From assembly GCF_005405305.1 (NCBI RefSeq), contig NZ_BJDU01000009.1, forward strand, positions 1 through 64,000: 64,000 bases of DNA, given 5' to 3'. Positions 16,470-25,070 of the stretch are shown piece by piece. Origin of the DNA: Companilactobacillus formosensis. Lineage in GTDB: Bacteria > Bacillota > Bacilli > Lactobacillales > Lactobacillaceae. The first letter of the stretch is position 1; every line of letters begins with the position of its first letter. The notes under the pieces were generated by a model. That model made no database searches. It was not told the origin of the DNA and worked only from the letters and a program-made list of their open reading frames with translations. The translations under genes were made by a program, and so were the position numbers.

Positions 16470-17443
16470 GTAAGAAAAAGAGAAATTTAAAAAAATTATT
16501 GATCAGTGTCGTCTTAGTCTTTTGGGCAGCGATTGCCATTTATGGTTTTAAACAGACTGATGCCGGGGCTGCTACTTCTGGATTAGAAACAGTGACGATT
16601 GGATATCAAAAAGGTGATCCGTTCGATATCGCCAAACAACGCGGTGAATTTTCTAAGAAGATGGAGAAGAAAGGCTATAAAGTAGTCTTTAAAGAATTCT
16701 CTGATGGAAATTCTCTAATGCAAGCGTTGAAAGCTGGTAGTGTCGACTATGCTAGAACCGGTGATACACCTCCAGTTTCAGCACTTTCAACTGGTACTAA
16801 ACTGACTTATGTTGCTGCCAGTTCATCGAAGGCTAAAGGCTCTGGTATCTTGGTTAAGAAATCTTCAAGCATTTCTTCAATTGAAGATTTGAAAGGTAAG
16901 AAAGTTGCCTATACTAAAGGAACTAGTTCTCAATACATGTTGCTAGCAGCCTTGAAGAAAGCCGGTCTGAGTGCTGATGACATCACTTGGGTCAACATGG
17001 ATCAATCTAGTGCTAGTGTAGCCTTTTCTAAAGGGAAGGTTGATGCCTGGGCAACTTGGGATCCATACACAGCTCAAGCGCAATTGACACAAAATGCTAA
17101 GTTAGTGACAAATGGTGTTGGAATTACCAACAATCGTGATTACATTTTAACAACGCAAAGTTATGCCAAGAAGAATACTGAAATTTCGAAGTGTTTGATT
17201 AAGTATCTACAAGAAGATATGACATGGGCTAACAACAATCACAGTGAGTTGATTACGATGATGAGTAAGTCGTTGAAAGTTTCCAAGTCGGTCGTTAAGA
17301 AGATGGTAGAACGTCGAACTTATGGAATCAGTACAATGAATAACACGTATGCTAAAGAAGAACAAAAGATTGCTGATTTATTTTATGAAGAAGGTTTGAT
17401 TGAAAATAAAGTTACAGTTAGCGATTCTGGAGATTATAAGTAA
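16466..17443 (+). CDS. ABC transporter substrate-binding protein, aliphatic sulfonate/NMT1 (SsuA-like) family
   Basis: 325 aa. It has an N-terminal hydrophobic signal/anchor without a lipobox Cys, unusual for a Gram-positive binding protein. The mature part starts TVTIGYQKGDPFDIAKQRG, then ALKAGSVDYARTGDTPP, IEDLKGKKVAYTKGTSSQYML and FSKGKVDAWATWDPY, all typical of SsuA/TauA/ThiY-type proteins. Four-base overlap with the ligase gene couples their translation. The cognate permease and ATPase are most likely the convergent genes at 18.7-20.3 kb. Confidence 0.85.
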   Translation: MSKKKRNLKKLLISVVLVFWAAIAIYGFKQTDAGAATSGLETVTIGYQKGDPFDIAKQRGEFSKKMEKKGYKVVFKEFSDGNSLMQALKAGSVDYARTGDTPPVSALSTGTKLTYVAASSSKAKGSGILVKKSSSISSIEDLKGKKVAYTKGTSSQYMLLAALKKAGLSADDITWVNMDQSSASVAFSKGKVDAWATWDPYTAQAQLTQNAKLVTNGVGITNNRDYILTTQSYAKKNTEISKCLIKYLQEDMTWANNNHSELITMMSKSLKVSKSVVKKMVERRTYGISTMNNTYAKEEQKIADLFYEEGLIENKVTVSDSGDYK

Positions 17444-17449
17444 TAAATG

Positions 17450-17475
17450 AGACGGCCGCTTGGTCGTCTTTTTTT
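17450..17475 (+). terminator. Rho-independent terminator
   Basis: GACGGCC / GGTCGTC stem, GCTT loop, then seven T. Confidence 0.82.
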
Positions 17476-17598
17476 GCTATTAAATGTAACGATGATATAA
17501 CGATAAAATTCACTTTACCAATCAAAAGCAACCGTCAACTTCTAGTTAAATTATCTCCGTCAAGATAAAATATTAAGTAATCAAAGGGGGATTTTTCG

Positions 17599-18105
17599 AT
17601 GAAAATTGGTTTGCAACTACAACAACAGCGAATACGTCACAACATGTCACAAAATGATCTAGCCGAAAAACTAAATATTTCTCGACAATCGATTTCTAAA
17701 TGGGAGAATGGTGGCAGTTTGCCTAGTTTTAATAATGTAGTGGCAATCAGTGATCTGTTTGATATTTCCTTAGATGAGTTGATTCGAGGAGATGAAGAAT
17801 TGATGAATAAGTTTAAAGATGACGGAAAGATAAGATTAAATCATGTTGAAACTATTATTTTTGGCGGAATTGGCTTAGGAATTATTGGTTTATTTCTTTT
17901 AAAGCAATTTAATGTGACTAATAGTGCAATTAATATTGGGATGTCAATTTTAGAAATAGTTAGTCTGCTGGGTCTCTTAATGAATATTAAATGGAAGTAT
18001 ATTGATCGTAGTCTCAATAAAAGAGCAGTATTTTTTGGTATTATTTTGTTAGCACTATTCGTAATTGATTTTTTGATCAGTTTTTGGTTGGGATTTAAGG
18101 ATTAA
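17599..18105 (+). CDS. XRE-family regulator with C-terminal membrane segments
   Basis: 168 aa, AAAGGGGG ribosome site. The HTH NMSQNDLAEKLNISRQSISKWENG and the DELIRGDEEL linker are typical of the XRE regulators of lactobacilli. The C-terminal half contains three hydrophobic segments (IIFGGIGLGIIGLFL, MSILEIVSLLGLLM, FFGIILLALFVIDFLI). It lies inside the split ligase-transporter cluster and may regulate it (inference from position). Confidence 0.82.
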   Translation: MKIGLQLQQQRIRHNMSQNDLAEKLNISRQSISKWENGGSLPSFNNVVAISDLFDISLDELIRGDEELMNKFKDDGKIRLNHVETIIFGGIGLGIIGLFLLKQFNVTNSAINIGMSILEIVSLLGLLMNIKWKYIDRSLNKRAVFFGIILLALFVIDFLISFWLGFKD

Positions 18106-18162
18106 TAGTAAAACTTCTAATGATAATTAAAGGATTTAATAAATATCGTTGTTCTGAATAAA

Positions 18163-18196
18163 AATGACACTGTGAATTAACACAATGTCATTTTTT
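18163..18196. terminator. Bidirectional terminator
   Basis: AATGACA-CT-GTG / CAC-AA-TGTCATT stem between convergent genes, with T run on the + strand and A run on the left. Confidence 0.75.
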
Positions 18197-18611
18197 AGTT
18201 GTTATCACTATCTGAAAAATCCAATATTGGTAAAGTCATTGCTGGAAAACCGCTGGCAGAAGTCATCATCGAAACCATTGGTCTTAAATATGACAATAAA
18301 ATTGAAGCTCCATCTGTTTGTAACAATTGTAAGGCGTCACTATGAGGAAGAAGCTCAGAGACTTGAAAAAGCGTCATGATTCTAGCAGTAATCGTATAAG
18401 GAACATTGTCGTTCTCTTGATTGATGAAGATAGTTAAGTAAACAGGGATGTCGTCATTCCAGTCGATCTCTTCTTCACTAGGCATTTCTACTAAGGTACC
18501 AATGTCAGCGGAATCGAAGTCATTTTCAAAATCAAAATCGTCATTAACTTGGAAATCAAATTTTAGAACGGTAGGATTATCAAACTGTAAATACTTACTA
18601 GTCATATTCAT
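18195..18611 (-). CDS. SecB-fold protein (DUF1149/SecB-like export chaperone)
   Basis: 138 aa, GGAG eight bases before ATG. An acidic N-terminal half (FDFENDFDSADIG) is followed by a beta strand LTIFINQEND, and then a C-terminal block ending YLRPMVSMMTSASGFPAMTLPILDF. The GFPxxxLP ending is characteristic of SecB. Lactobacillales carry small SecB-fold proteins of this kind, some linked to toxin-antitoxin chaperones, but no toxin pair is seen here. Function as a holdase is inferred from the fold only. Confidence 0.6.
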   Translation of the reverse strand: MNMTSKYLQFDNPTVLKFDFQVNDDFDFENDFDSADIGTLVEMPSEEEIDWNDDIPVYLTIFINQENDNVPYTITARIMTLFQVSELLPHSDALQLLQTDGASILLSYLRPMVSMMTSASGFPAMTLPILDFSDSDNN

Positions 18612-18690
18612 AAGCTTTTTCTCCAGTCATTTCTTACAATACTAGCATGGTTCCTAATTATTAACATTAATTTAGGTACAATATTTAATC

Positions 18691-18746
18691 AAAAAAAATC
18701 CTGAAATATCTATTTTCGATGTAATAGATAATTTCAGGATTTTTTT
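18691..18746. terminator. Bidirectional terminator
   Basis: AAATCCTGAAATATCTATT pairs with AATAGATAATTTCAGGATTT; T run on the right and A run on the left, at the end of the reverse-strand transporter operon. Confidence 0.82.
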
Positions 18747-18748
18747 GA

Positions 18749-19471
18749 TTAAGCAGTCTGTTGTTGTACTTCGGGTTCTTCCAAGATTTCACCAAGAACT
18801 CGATCAGCGACGATACCAATTTGACCAGCGTTGCGATTCTTAGGGCAATCTTCTTCATATGTATTAGTTGAATCTTTCATGACGACGATACGATCAGCCA
18901 TGCGTGCAGCTTCTTCGACATCGTGGGTAACTAAGATAGTCGTTAGATTTTGTTTCTTGCAAATATCTAAAATTAAATCCTGCATCTTGCGTCTTGTCAA
19001 AGCGTCCAAAGCTCCTAAAGGTTCATCCAATAATAAAATTTTAGGATGACTCATTAAAGCTCTAGCTAAGGCGACACGTTGTTTTTGACCACCAGATAAT
19101 TGGTTAGGGAAGTGATCAGCATAGTCTCCCAGTTCAACTAAATCGAGTAATTCTTTGGCATGCGCTTTAGTATTTTTATCTTTTGAACCAAAGGATAAAT
19201 TGTCTAAAACGGACATCCAGGGAAGTAATCTATCTTCTTGGAACATTACACGAATCAAAGATTTTGTATCGGTTGAATTGATTTGGACTGAACCGCTCGT
19301 AGGTTTTTCCAATCCAGCGATGAGGCGTAGCAAGGTACTCTTACCACCACCACTCATACCAACTAAGGCGATGAATTCACCTTGATTGATATCTAAATTT
19401 ACATCGTGTAAAGCAGTTAAATTATTATAAGTTTTATTTACGTTTTTAATTGTAATCATTGAATTATTCAT
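18749..19471 (-). CDS. ABC transporter ATPase, sulfonate/nitrate/taurine type (SsuB-like)
   Basis: 240 aa from ATG 19471 (AAGGAG nine bases upstream), whose first base is shared with the permease stop (TAATG). Walker A is GMSGGGKST, Q-loop FQEDRLLPWMSVLDN, signature LSGGQKQRVALARAL, Walker B ILLLDEPLGALD and switch His in LVTHDVEEA. It energises the permease encoded directly upstream and, most likely, the binding protein at 16466. Confidence 0.92.
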   Translation of the reverse strand: MNNSMITIKNVNKTYNNLTALHDVNLDINQGEFIALVGMSGGGKSTLLRLIAGLEKPTSGSVQINSTDTKSLIRVMFQEDRLLPWMSVLDNLSFGSKDKNTKAHAKELLDLVELGDYADHFPNQLSGGQKQRVALARALMSHPKILLLDEPLGALDALTRRKMQDLILDICKKQNLTTILVTHDVEEAARMADRIVVMKDSTNTYEEDCPKNRNAGQIGIVADRVLGEILEEPEVQQQTA

Positions 19472-20280
19472 TAAGCATTGCTCCTTCCAGTATTTTGCCA
19501 ATCTAATAAGAGACTTTCAAAACTTTTGGCAACTAAATCAGAAATTTTACCAAGTACGGCATAGACGACGATACATAAAATAACGGTTTCCATATCGACG
19601 AAGTCTTCCGCATTGTTGGCCATATATCCGATACCTGAACTAGCTGAGATAGTTTCAGCAACGATCAAAGTAGTCCACATTACACCTAAGGCATAACGAA
19701 TACCAACGAGAATTTGTGGTAAAGCAGCTGGGAAAATAATTTTGAAAAACATTTGGCGTTTCGAAAGTTCGTATGATTCACCCATTTCAATCAAATCTGG
19801 ATCGACTGAACGGATTCCATGGAAAGTATTGATATAGACAGGAAACATCGTTCCAATCGCAACTAGTGAAATCTTGGCTGATTCATTGATACCTAACCAA
19901 AGAATGATTAATGGAATCAAAGCCAAATGGGGGATATTACGAAACATTTGAATTGAAGAATCAAATAATAAGCGACAAGTGTTGGACATACCATTGATAA
20001 AGCCAAGAATAAAACCAACACCACCACCGATTAAGAGACCAACAGTAGCTCTATAAAGACTGATACTGAGATTTTTAGGTAGTTCTCCAGATTGCGTTAG
20101 TTTAATACCATCTTGAAGAACAGCTAGAGGTGAGGGTAAAACTGAACTTGATAACCAACCGAGTGTACTACTAACTTGCCAAAACAAAATTACGATAATA
20201 GGAATTAAGAAAGGCAAAATTTTATCGACTGGCAGATTGATTTTCTTACGTGTCGTCGTTAAAGTCACAGGTTTTTGCAT
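19471..20280 (-). CDS. ABC transporter permease, sulfonate/nitrate/taurine type (SsuC-like)
   Basis: 269 aa with about six membrane segments. The BPD permease EAA-like loop is ESYELSKRQMFFKIIFPAALPQI. It starts three bases after the ligase stop and its own stop overlaps the ATPase start, so ligase-permease-ATPase form one tightly coupled operon. Substrate class by family is sulfonate or similar small organic anion. The coupled ligase argues that a carboxylate is also possible. Confidence 0.9.
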   Translation of the reverse strand: MQKPVTLTTTRKKINLPVDKILPFLIPIIVILFWQVSSTLGWLSSSVLPSPLAVLQDGIKLTQSGELPKNLSISLYRATVGLLIGGGVGFILGFINGMSNTCRLLFDSSIQMFRNIPHLALIPLIILWLGINESAKISLVAIGTMFPVYINTFHGIRSVDPDLIEMGESYELSKRQMFFKIIFPAALPQILVGIRYALGVMWTTLIVAETISASSGIGYMANNAEDFVDMETVILCIVVYAVLGKISDLVAKSFESLLLDWQNTGRSNA

Positions 20281-20283
20281 CGG

Positions 20284-21786
20284 TTAGGCCTCCTTTTGTT
20301 GTTGAACCACTTCTTGAGCTAGAAGTGTACGTTGAATTTTTCCCGTCGCATTCTTAGGCAATTCAGTACTAAAAATGTACTTTGTGGGACGTTCAACAGG
20401 TAATAATTGCTCATTTGCTAATTCGTTCAACAACGCCAATTGGTGGCGATGATCATGACTGAGTTTCTTAGGGACAATAACGGCGGTGACAGTTTCACCA
20501 TAAATTAAATCGGGAGTACCAACGACGGCTACTTCACGGATAAATTTCAAGTTGTGTAAGCAATCTTCGACGGCTAGTGGATTAACATTTTTACCACCGC
20601 GAATGATCATTTCTTTACTACGACCGGCGATGTGTAAGTAATCGTTATCGTCTAGTGAACCAAGGTCTCCGGTCAATAACCAACCATCGTGGAAAGCTTC
20701 GGGTTGAGGGTCCAAATAATGAGTAATGACGCTGTCGCCTTTGAGAGCAATTTGTCCGATTTTGTTCTTTCCGACTTCATGATAGTTATTATCGAAAATT
20801 TTGATTTGTGTACCAACTACTTTACCAACCGTTTTTTGAATTGGTTTTTCGAGTGGATTTTGGGCAATTTGACTAGCAGCTTCAGTCATACCATAACTTT
20901 CAATTAGTGGAATATCGAAGCGGTGCTTAAATTGTGCATGGATGCTTGGGAGGAGAGGGGCTGAAGCAGTCCGGAGAAATCGCAAGTTAGTGTGAGTTGG
21001 TTGTTCATCACGTTGCAATAAGATGGCGATGATGGCTGGCGTTAATGACACCCAAGTTACCTTTTCACTACTAACTTCCTTCCAGAAAAGATGAGCACTG
21101 AATTTGGGACGGAATAATAATTGTCCGTGAGATAAACGAGTAGCTAGATTAGAAATAACCATGGCATTGATATGAAACATTGGCATTAAGATAAAAGTGC
21201 TATCTTGATCCGTTAGTTTTTCACTATCGATGACGTTAAAAGCTCCGGCTAAAAGTTGCTTGTGAGTTAGACCAACTCGTTTAGGTTTGCCAGTAGTACC
21301 AGAAGTATGCATAATCAATGCGATTTGGTCATCTTCCGGTGTTTCTGCCAAATGAGCGATGTGTTTATTACGAACGAAGATTTGTACTTCTGATTCGTGT
21401 AAAGTTGTCAAACGAGGTTGGTTAGTAAAAATATCGTTTAAGAATTTTAATTCTTTAACATCTGAATCAAAAATAATAGCTGAATAATGATATTGATCTT
21501 CAAGTTCACTGATTTGAATTTCAGTAGCAGCAGGATTCAAGGTTTGAACGATACTACCAATTTCCCAAAGACTTTGAATAACTAATGAGTAAGTAACTGA
21601 ATTTGTTAAGCTAACTAAAACGATATCGTTGTGGCCGATACCTTTATTTTTCCAATAATTTTTCCATACGTTTTTTTCTAAGTTAAGTTCACTGCCAGTG
21701 TACCAATGCTGATTTGCATCTTGCATTAAAGGACGAGTAGCGCCAGCAATTAATTGTTGTTGTAATCTTTCAGTAAGTTCTGACAT
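20284..21786 (-). CDS. AMP-forming acyl-CoA synthetase/ligase (ANL superfamily), paralogue 2
   Basis: 500 aa from ATG 21786 (GGTGA seven bases upstream). It matches the ligase at 14952 block by block: HTSGTTGKPKRVGLTH, SYGMTEAAS, WLLTGDLGSLDDNDY, IAGRSKEMIIRGGKNV and KNATGKIQR. All adenylate-forming motifs including the catalytic Lys are present. It is the first gene of the reverse operon with the permease and ATPase. Two such ligases around one transporter suggest two activation steps or two related substrates. Confidence 0.87.
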   Translation of the reverse strand: MSELTERLQQQLIAGATRPLMQDANQHWYTGSELNLEKNVWKNYWKNKGIGHNDIVLVSLTNSVTYSLVIQSLWEIGSIVQTLNPAATEIQISELEDQYHYSAIIFDSDVKELKFLNDIFTNQPRLTTLHESEVQIFVRNKHIAHLAETPEDDQIALIMHTSGTTGKPKRVGLTHKQLLAGAFNVIDSEKLTDQDSTFILMPMFHINAMVISNLATRLSHGQLLFRPKFSAHLFWKEVSSEKVTWVSLTPAIIAILLQRDEQPTHTNLRFLRTASAPLLPSIHAQFKHRFDIPLIESYGMTEAASQIAQNPLEKPIQKTVGKVVGTQIKIFDNNYHEVGKNKIGQIALKGDSVITHYLDPQPEAFHDGWLLTGDLGSLDDNDYLHIAGRSKEMIIRGGKNVNPLAVEDCLHNLKFIREVAVVGTPDLIYGETVTAVIVPKKLSHDHRHQLALLNELANEQLLPVERPTKYIFSTELPKNATGKIQRTLLAQEVVQQQKEA

Positions 21787-21910
21787 AAGTAAGTCACCAT
21801 GTCCTTTCGATTGAATAAACATAGTCTACAATCATTGAGGTGAGGTAACTACTTAGGTTTGGTAAGGGTTTAATAAGAATTTCTTAGAAAGATAGTGGTG
21901 TAGTGTAAAA

Positions 21911-22088
21911 TACCGTCTTCCGCACAAGCCCTGTGATTGGCTGGAACGCTGCCGACGCAACTTGTAGCCTTTGCTAAGCCCAAGACCGGGCAAAGTCTTC
22001 AAGCTCGACCTTTCACTAGGCAATAAATTGCCAAGAGAAATTTCACTACTGAGCCAATTTTCTTTGCTATTCCGGACTAAATAGTGGT
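21911..22088 (-). repeat. Repeat module B (copy, reverse strand)
   Basis: On the reverse strand it begins CCACTATTTAGTCCGGAATAG and ends CGGAAGACGGTA. Hairpin TTTCTCT-T-GGCAA / TTGCC-T-AGTGAAA and CTTTGC / GCAAAG are kept. Its distal end is the CCAATCACAGGGC type, which does not pair with its own AGCAAAGAAAATTGG arm, so this copy looks recombinant or decayed. It fills the intergenic space between two reverse-strand operons. Confidence 0.82.
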
Positions 22089-22111
22089 TTTATTTTTGAT
22101 TTTAGGTAAAT

Positions 22112-22148
22112 AAAAAGCATCTATCCAATCTGGATAGGTGCCGTTTTT
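22112..22148 (-). terminator. Terminator of the two-component operon
   Basis: GCATCTATCC / GGATAGGTGC stem, with the A run on the + strand giving a T run in the reverse transcript. Confidence 0.72.
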
Positions 22149-22223
22149 GAATCTAGTCGTCCGAAAAATCCTTGTAATTTTTATTATTGGCAATAATTTA
22201 AGGACGGCGTCACAGTTATATAT

Positions 22224-23612
22224 TTACTTATCTGCATCAAATTCAATTTTAAAAATAGAACCGCGTGGTTGGTTATCGAGAACTTTAATCAAACCGTTAT
22301 TCAATTTAACTAATTGTGAAACGATTGATAATCCCAGACCACTTCCTTTGATTTCGGTCGAATGAGAAGTGTCGACTCGGTAAAATCTTTGGAAAATGAG
22401 TTGCTTTTGATCGTCAGGAATACCGATACCTTGGTCAGCTACTGATAAATCTACTTTTGAACCATTTTGTTTAAGTGACAATTTGATTGGAGTATTATCT
22501 GGCGAATACTTGTTAGCATTATCTAACAATGCTACTGTAACTTGTTTCAAAGCATCGACATTGCCCAAAATGTGTATGTTAGGTTGAATATCTAAGTTTA
22601 ATTTTTGAGCAATTGTTTTTTTATATTGTTGACCGATACTGTTGGTGATTTCTGATAAGTCAATTTTTTCTAAAACTAATTCTGCTCGATCGGCTCGAGA
22701 TAAGTGGAGTAAGTTTTCAATTAGATGTTGCATCCGCAAAGATTCTTCATCGATATAGCCTAAAGACTCGGGAATCACTTCGGGATGTTTGTCACCGTGG
22801 CGCTTAATCAAATTTAAATTACCGCGCACAGCTGCAATTGGTGTTCTCAATTCGTGCGAAGCGTTAGAAACAAAATCTCTTTCTCGTTGCAGGCGTTTGT
22901 TTTGGGTATCGAGCAATTCATTGAAGGCATCGCCCAATTCTTTGATTTCTTGAGGGCTAGTTGGGACTGTTAATTTAGGTTGATCGAAGTCTGGGTCCTT
23001 AGTCGTGCTGCGAGTTTCGTTGACTAAGTCAATTGTTGGCGCACTGAGTTTCTCCGCTAAACGTTGGGCCCACCATGTACCGAATCCTAGAGTGACGAAA
23101 ACGATGATACTGATTAAAATCAATAACAAAATCAAACTGTTGATCAAACGAGATAGGCTAGTCCACAGTTGATAAGTCGTATCGTTGTCCTTTTTTTGAT
23201 AGAACAAGAAGAATCCAAAATTTTGAACGTAGACGATGTGCTGCCCTGGAAAAATACTGAATTTATGTTGGTTGATGAATTTTTTAGAAGCTGAAGTCGT
23301 CATGATTTGTTGACCGGCTCGATCCGAAGCTGCTGTGATAGATGATTTCTTAGTTTTGACTCGAATAACCGTATTTTGTTTTGTGTGGCGATTGTTTTGA
23401 TTGCTCCATTGAATGAAACCGGGAACGTCGTCAATATTAGAAAAGTACAAACTCATCATTTGACCACGTGCTTCATGGACAGTTTGCGAATATTGCTGTA
23501 CGCCAACTACTACCAAAATCAAAGCGCTGATAGCTAATGTAATGATGATAACTAATTTACGAATTGCGTTGTTTATCAGTTCTTGATAGGTCAGAGACTT
23601 TTTCTTCGTCAT
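22224..23612 (-). CDS. Sensor histidine kinase (two transmembrane segments, HAMP)
   Basis: 462 aa. TM1 at about residues 17-39, an extracellular sensor domain of ~110 residues, TM2 at about 148-170 (LINSLILLLILISIIVFVTL), a HAMP-like linker, H-box FVSNASHELRTPIAAVRG, N-box LLDNANKYSPDNTP, G-boxes DQGIGIPDDQ and GSGLGLSIV. It phosphorylates the response regulator whose stop overlaps its start (ATGA). The layout resembles the ArlS/CovS class of Firmicutes. The signal is unknown. Confidence 0.92.
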   Translation of the reverse strand: MTKKKSLTYQELINNAIRKLVIIITLAISALILVVVGVQQYSQTVHEARGQMMSLYFSNIDDVPGFIQWSNQNNRHTKQNTVIRVKTKKSSITAASDRAGQQIMTTSASKKFINQHKFSIFPGQHIVYVQNFGFFLFYQKKDNDTTYQLWTSLSRLINSLILLLILISIIVFVTLGFGTWWAQRLAEKLSAPTIDLVNETRSTTKDPDFDQPKLTVPTSPQEIKELGDAFNELLDTQNKRLQRERDFVSNASHELRTPIAAVRGNLNLIKRHGDKHPEVIPESLGYIDEESLRMQHLIENLLHLSRADRAELVLEKIDLSEITNSIGQQYKKTIAQKLNLDIQPNIHILGNVDALKQVTVALLDNANKYSPDNTPIKLSLKQNGSKVDLSVADQGIGIPDDQKQLIFQRFYRVDTSHSTEIKGSGLGLSIVSQLVKLNNGLIKVLDNQPRGSIFKIEFDADK

Positions 23613-24301
23613 TTGTTAACATCCTCAAGCGAATAACCAACACCACGAATTGTTTGAATCAACGGTTTATCGTTTTTGCCATCAACTTTGTTTCGTAAAT
23701 ATCCTACATATACATCGACCACATTTTGTTGACCAAGAAAATCTTCACCCCAAACGTTGTCGAGCAATTCGTCACGAGTAAATACTTTGCCGATATTTTG
23801 TAGGAAGAACAGCAATAAATCATATTCACGACGGGTTAATTGCACGTTTTCGTTGTTACGAGTGACTTGGTGTGATTTGGTATTTAAAGTTAAATCAGCG
23901 ATTTGATAAGTTTGGTCAGGTTCAGACATATTTTGAGCACGACGTTTAATGACACGAACTCGAGCTAGTAATTCTTCAATTTCAAAAGGCTTAGTAATGT
24001 AGTCATCTGCACCATTATCTAATCCGGCAACTTTATCACCAACGTAATCTCTGGCCGTCATAACGATTACAGGAACTTGGTCGTGCTTTCTGATTCGACG
24101 TAAAACTTCCATACCGTCTAATTTTGGCAACATCCAATCCAATAAAATCAATAACAAATCATTTTGATGTTTTTCATAGAGATCTAAAGCTTCAATTCCG
24201 TCATTAGCGACGATGACATCAAAATCCTCAAATTGGAGTTCTTTACTAACATAACTGGAAAGACTGCGCTCATCTTCGACAATTAAAATTGTATTTTTCA
24301 T
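23609..24301 (-). CDS. OmpR/PhoB-family response regulator
   Basis: 230 aa, GGGAG ribosome site. Receiver domain: acidic pocket VEDE, phospho-acceptor Asp in LLDWMLP, Thr in VMTARD and Lys in YITKPFEIEE. Winged-helix C-terminus: LTRREYDLLLFFLQNIGKVF through VDVYVGYLRNKVD to IRGVGYSLE. It resembles ArlR/CovR-type regulators. Operon with the downstream kinase. Confidence 0.94.
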   Translation of the reverse strand: MKNTILIVEDERSLSSYVSKELQFEDFDVIVANDGIEALDLYEKHQNDLLLILLDWMLPKLDGMEVLRRIRKHDQVPVIVMTARDYVGDKVAGLDNGADDYITKPFEIEELLARVRVIKRRAQNMSEPDQTYQIADLTLNTKSHQVTRNNENVQLTRREYDLLLFFLQNIGKVFTRDELLDNVWGEDFLGQQNVVDVYVGYLRNKVDGKNDKPLIQTIRGVGYSLEDVNK

Positions 24302-24439
24302 TAATAAAATCTCCCAAACAATATTTTCTATAATTATAGTAGCAATTTTACCTTAATACTAACTAAACTTTCTAATGCGTAATAATTACTAATTATGTTA
24401 CACTACAATACAATGGATTAGTTAGAAAAGGTGAGATAA

Positions 24440-24865
24440 GTGGATAAAGCAATTGAAGTTTTGAAAAAAAACCATTATAAAGTAACTAAACAGCGCAAAG
24501 ATTTATTAGAATTTCTCAGTAAATTTACCGTTCAATACGTATCAATCAACGATATTGCTGACTATATGCGTTCCTTGTATCCTGGAGTAAGTAATAATAC
24601 GATTTACCGTAATTTAAAAGAATTTGAAGAAATTGGTTTGGTTGAATCCCAAGAAAAAGATAAGACTTTAGTGAAATATCAATGTGATTTTGAGCATCGT
24701 CATCATCACCACTTCGTCTGTAAGAATTGTGGCAAAGTCACTGAATTAAAAGCTTGTCCAATCGAGTTTTTCACTGATCAATTACCAGGCTATACAGTCG
24801 AAGGACACGCTTTGGAAGTATACGGACTTTGTGCCGATTGTACAAAAAAATTGAAGGCTAAATAA
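24440..24865 (+). CDS. Fur-family regulator, probably zinc-responsive (Zur-like)
   Basis: 141 aa from GTG 24440 (AAAGGTGAG upstream). The winged helix has NHYKVTKQRKDLLEFL and NNTIYRNLKEFEEIGLVE. Metal-binding residues lie in FEHRHHHHFVCKNCGKV and LCADC, giving the two CxxC structural zinc sites. It sits immediately upstream of a zinc-type ABC transporter whose promoter holds a Zur-like palindrome, which is the reason to prefer Zur over Fur/PerR. Confidence 0.82.
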   Translation: MDKAIEVLKKNHYKVTKQRKDLLEFLSKFTVQYVSINDIADYMRSLYPGVSNNTIYRNLKEFEEIGLVESQEKDKTLVKYQCDFEHRHHHHFVCKNCGKVTELKACPIEFFTDQLPGYTVEGHALEVYGLCADCTKKLKAK

Positions 24866-24918
24866 AAGCATCTATTGGATAAAATAGTCCAACTGACTAT
24901 TGTCTAATAGATGTTTTT
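24866..24918 (+). terminator. Terminator after the Zur-like gene
   Basis: AAGCATCTATT...AATAGATGTT long stem with an inner AATAGT/ACTATT hairpin, then T run. Confidence 0.75.
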
Positions 24919-24939
24919 AAATTCTATTGAAAAAATAAA

Positions 24940-24964
24940 TCACTATCTAGTCCGGAATATAACA
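24940..24964 (+). repeat. Scar of repeat module B (proximal end only)
   Basis: CACTATCTAGTCCGGAATA is identical to the start of the 47.7-kb module B copy, but the rest of the module is missing. Confidence 0.6.
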
Positions 24965-24987
24965 TTAATCAACATGGAAAAAATGTT

Positions 24988-25008
24988 AAATAGTAAAATT
25001 TATCATTT
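24988..25008. promoter_or_regulatory. Candidate Zur box upstream of the zinc ABC operon
   Basis: A 21-bp 10-1-10 palindrome of form AAATrrTAAA-N-TTTAyyATTT, very close to the known Bacillus Zur box layout (AAATCGTAAT-N-ATTACGATTT). A partial second copy sharing TTAAATAGTAA lies at 25034-25056, nearer the start codon. The adjacent upstream gene is a Fur-family regulator. Confidence 0.6.
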
Positions 25009-25070
25009 ACTTTTTAAAGACATTAGTTTAGGGTTAAATAGTAACTTTTATTGTTTAAGGAGAATTTCTT

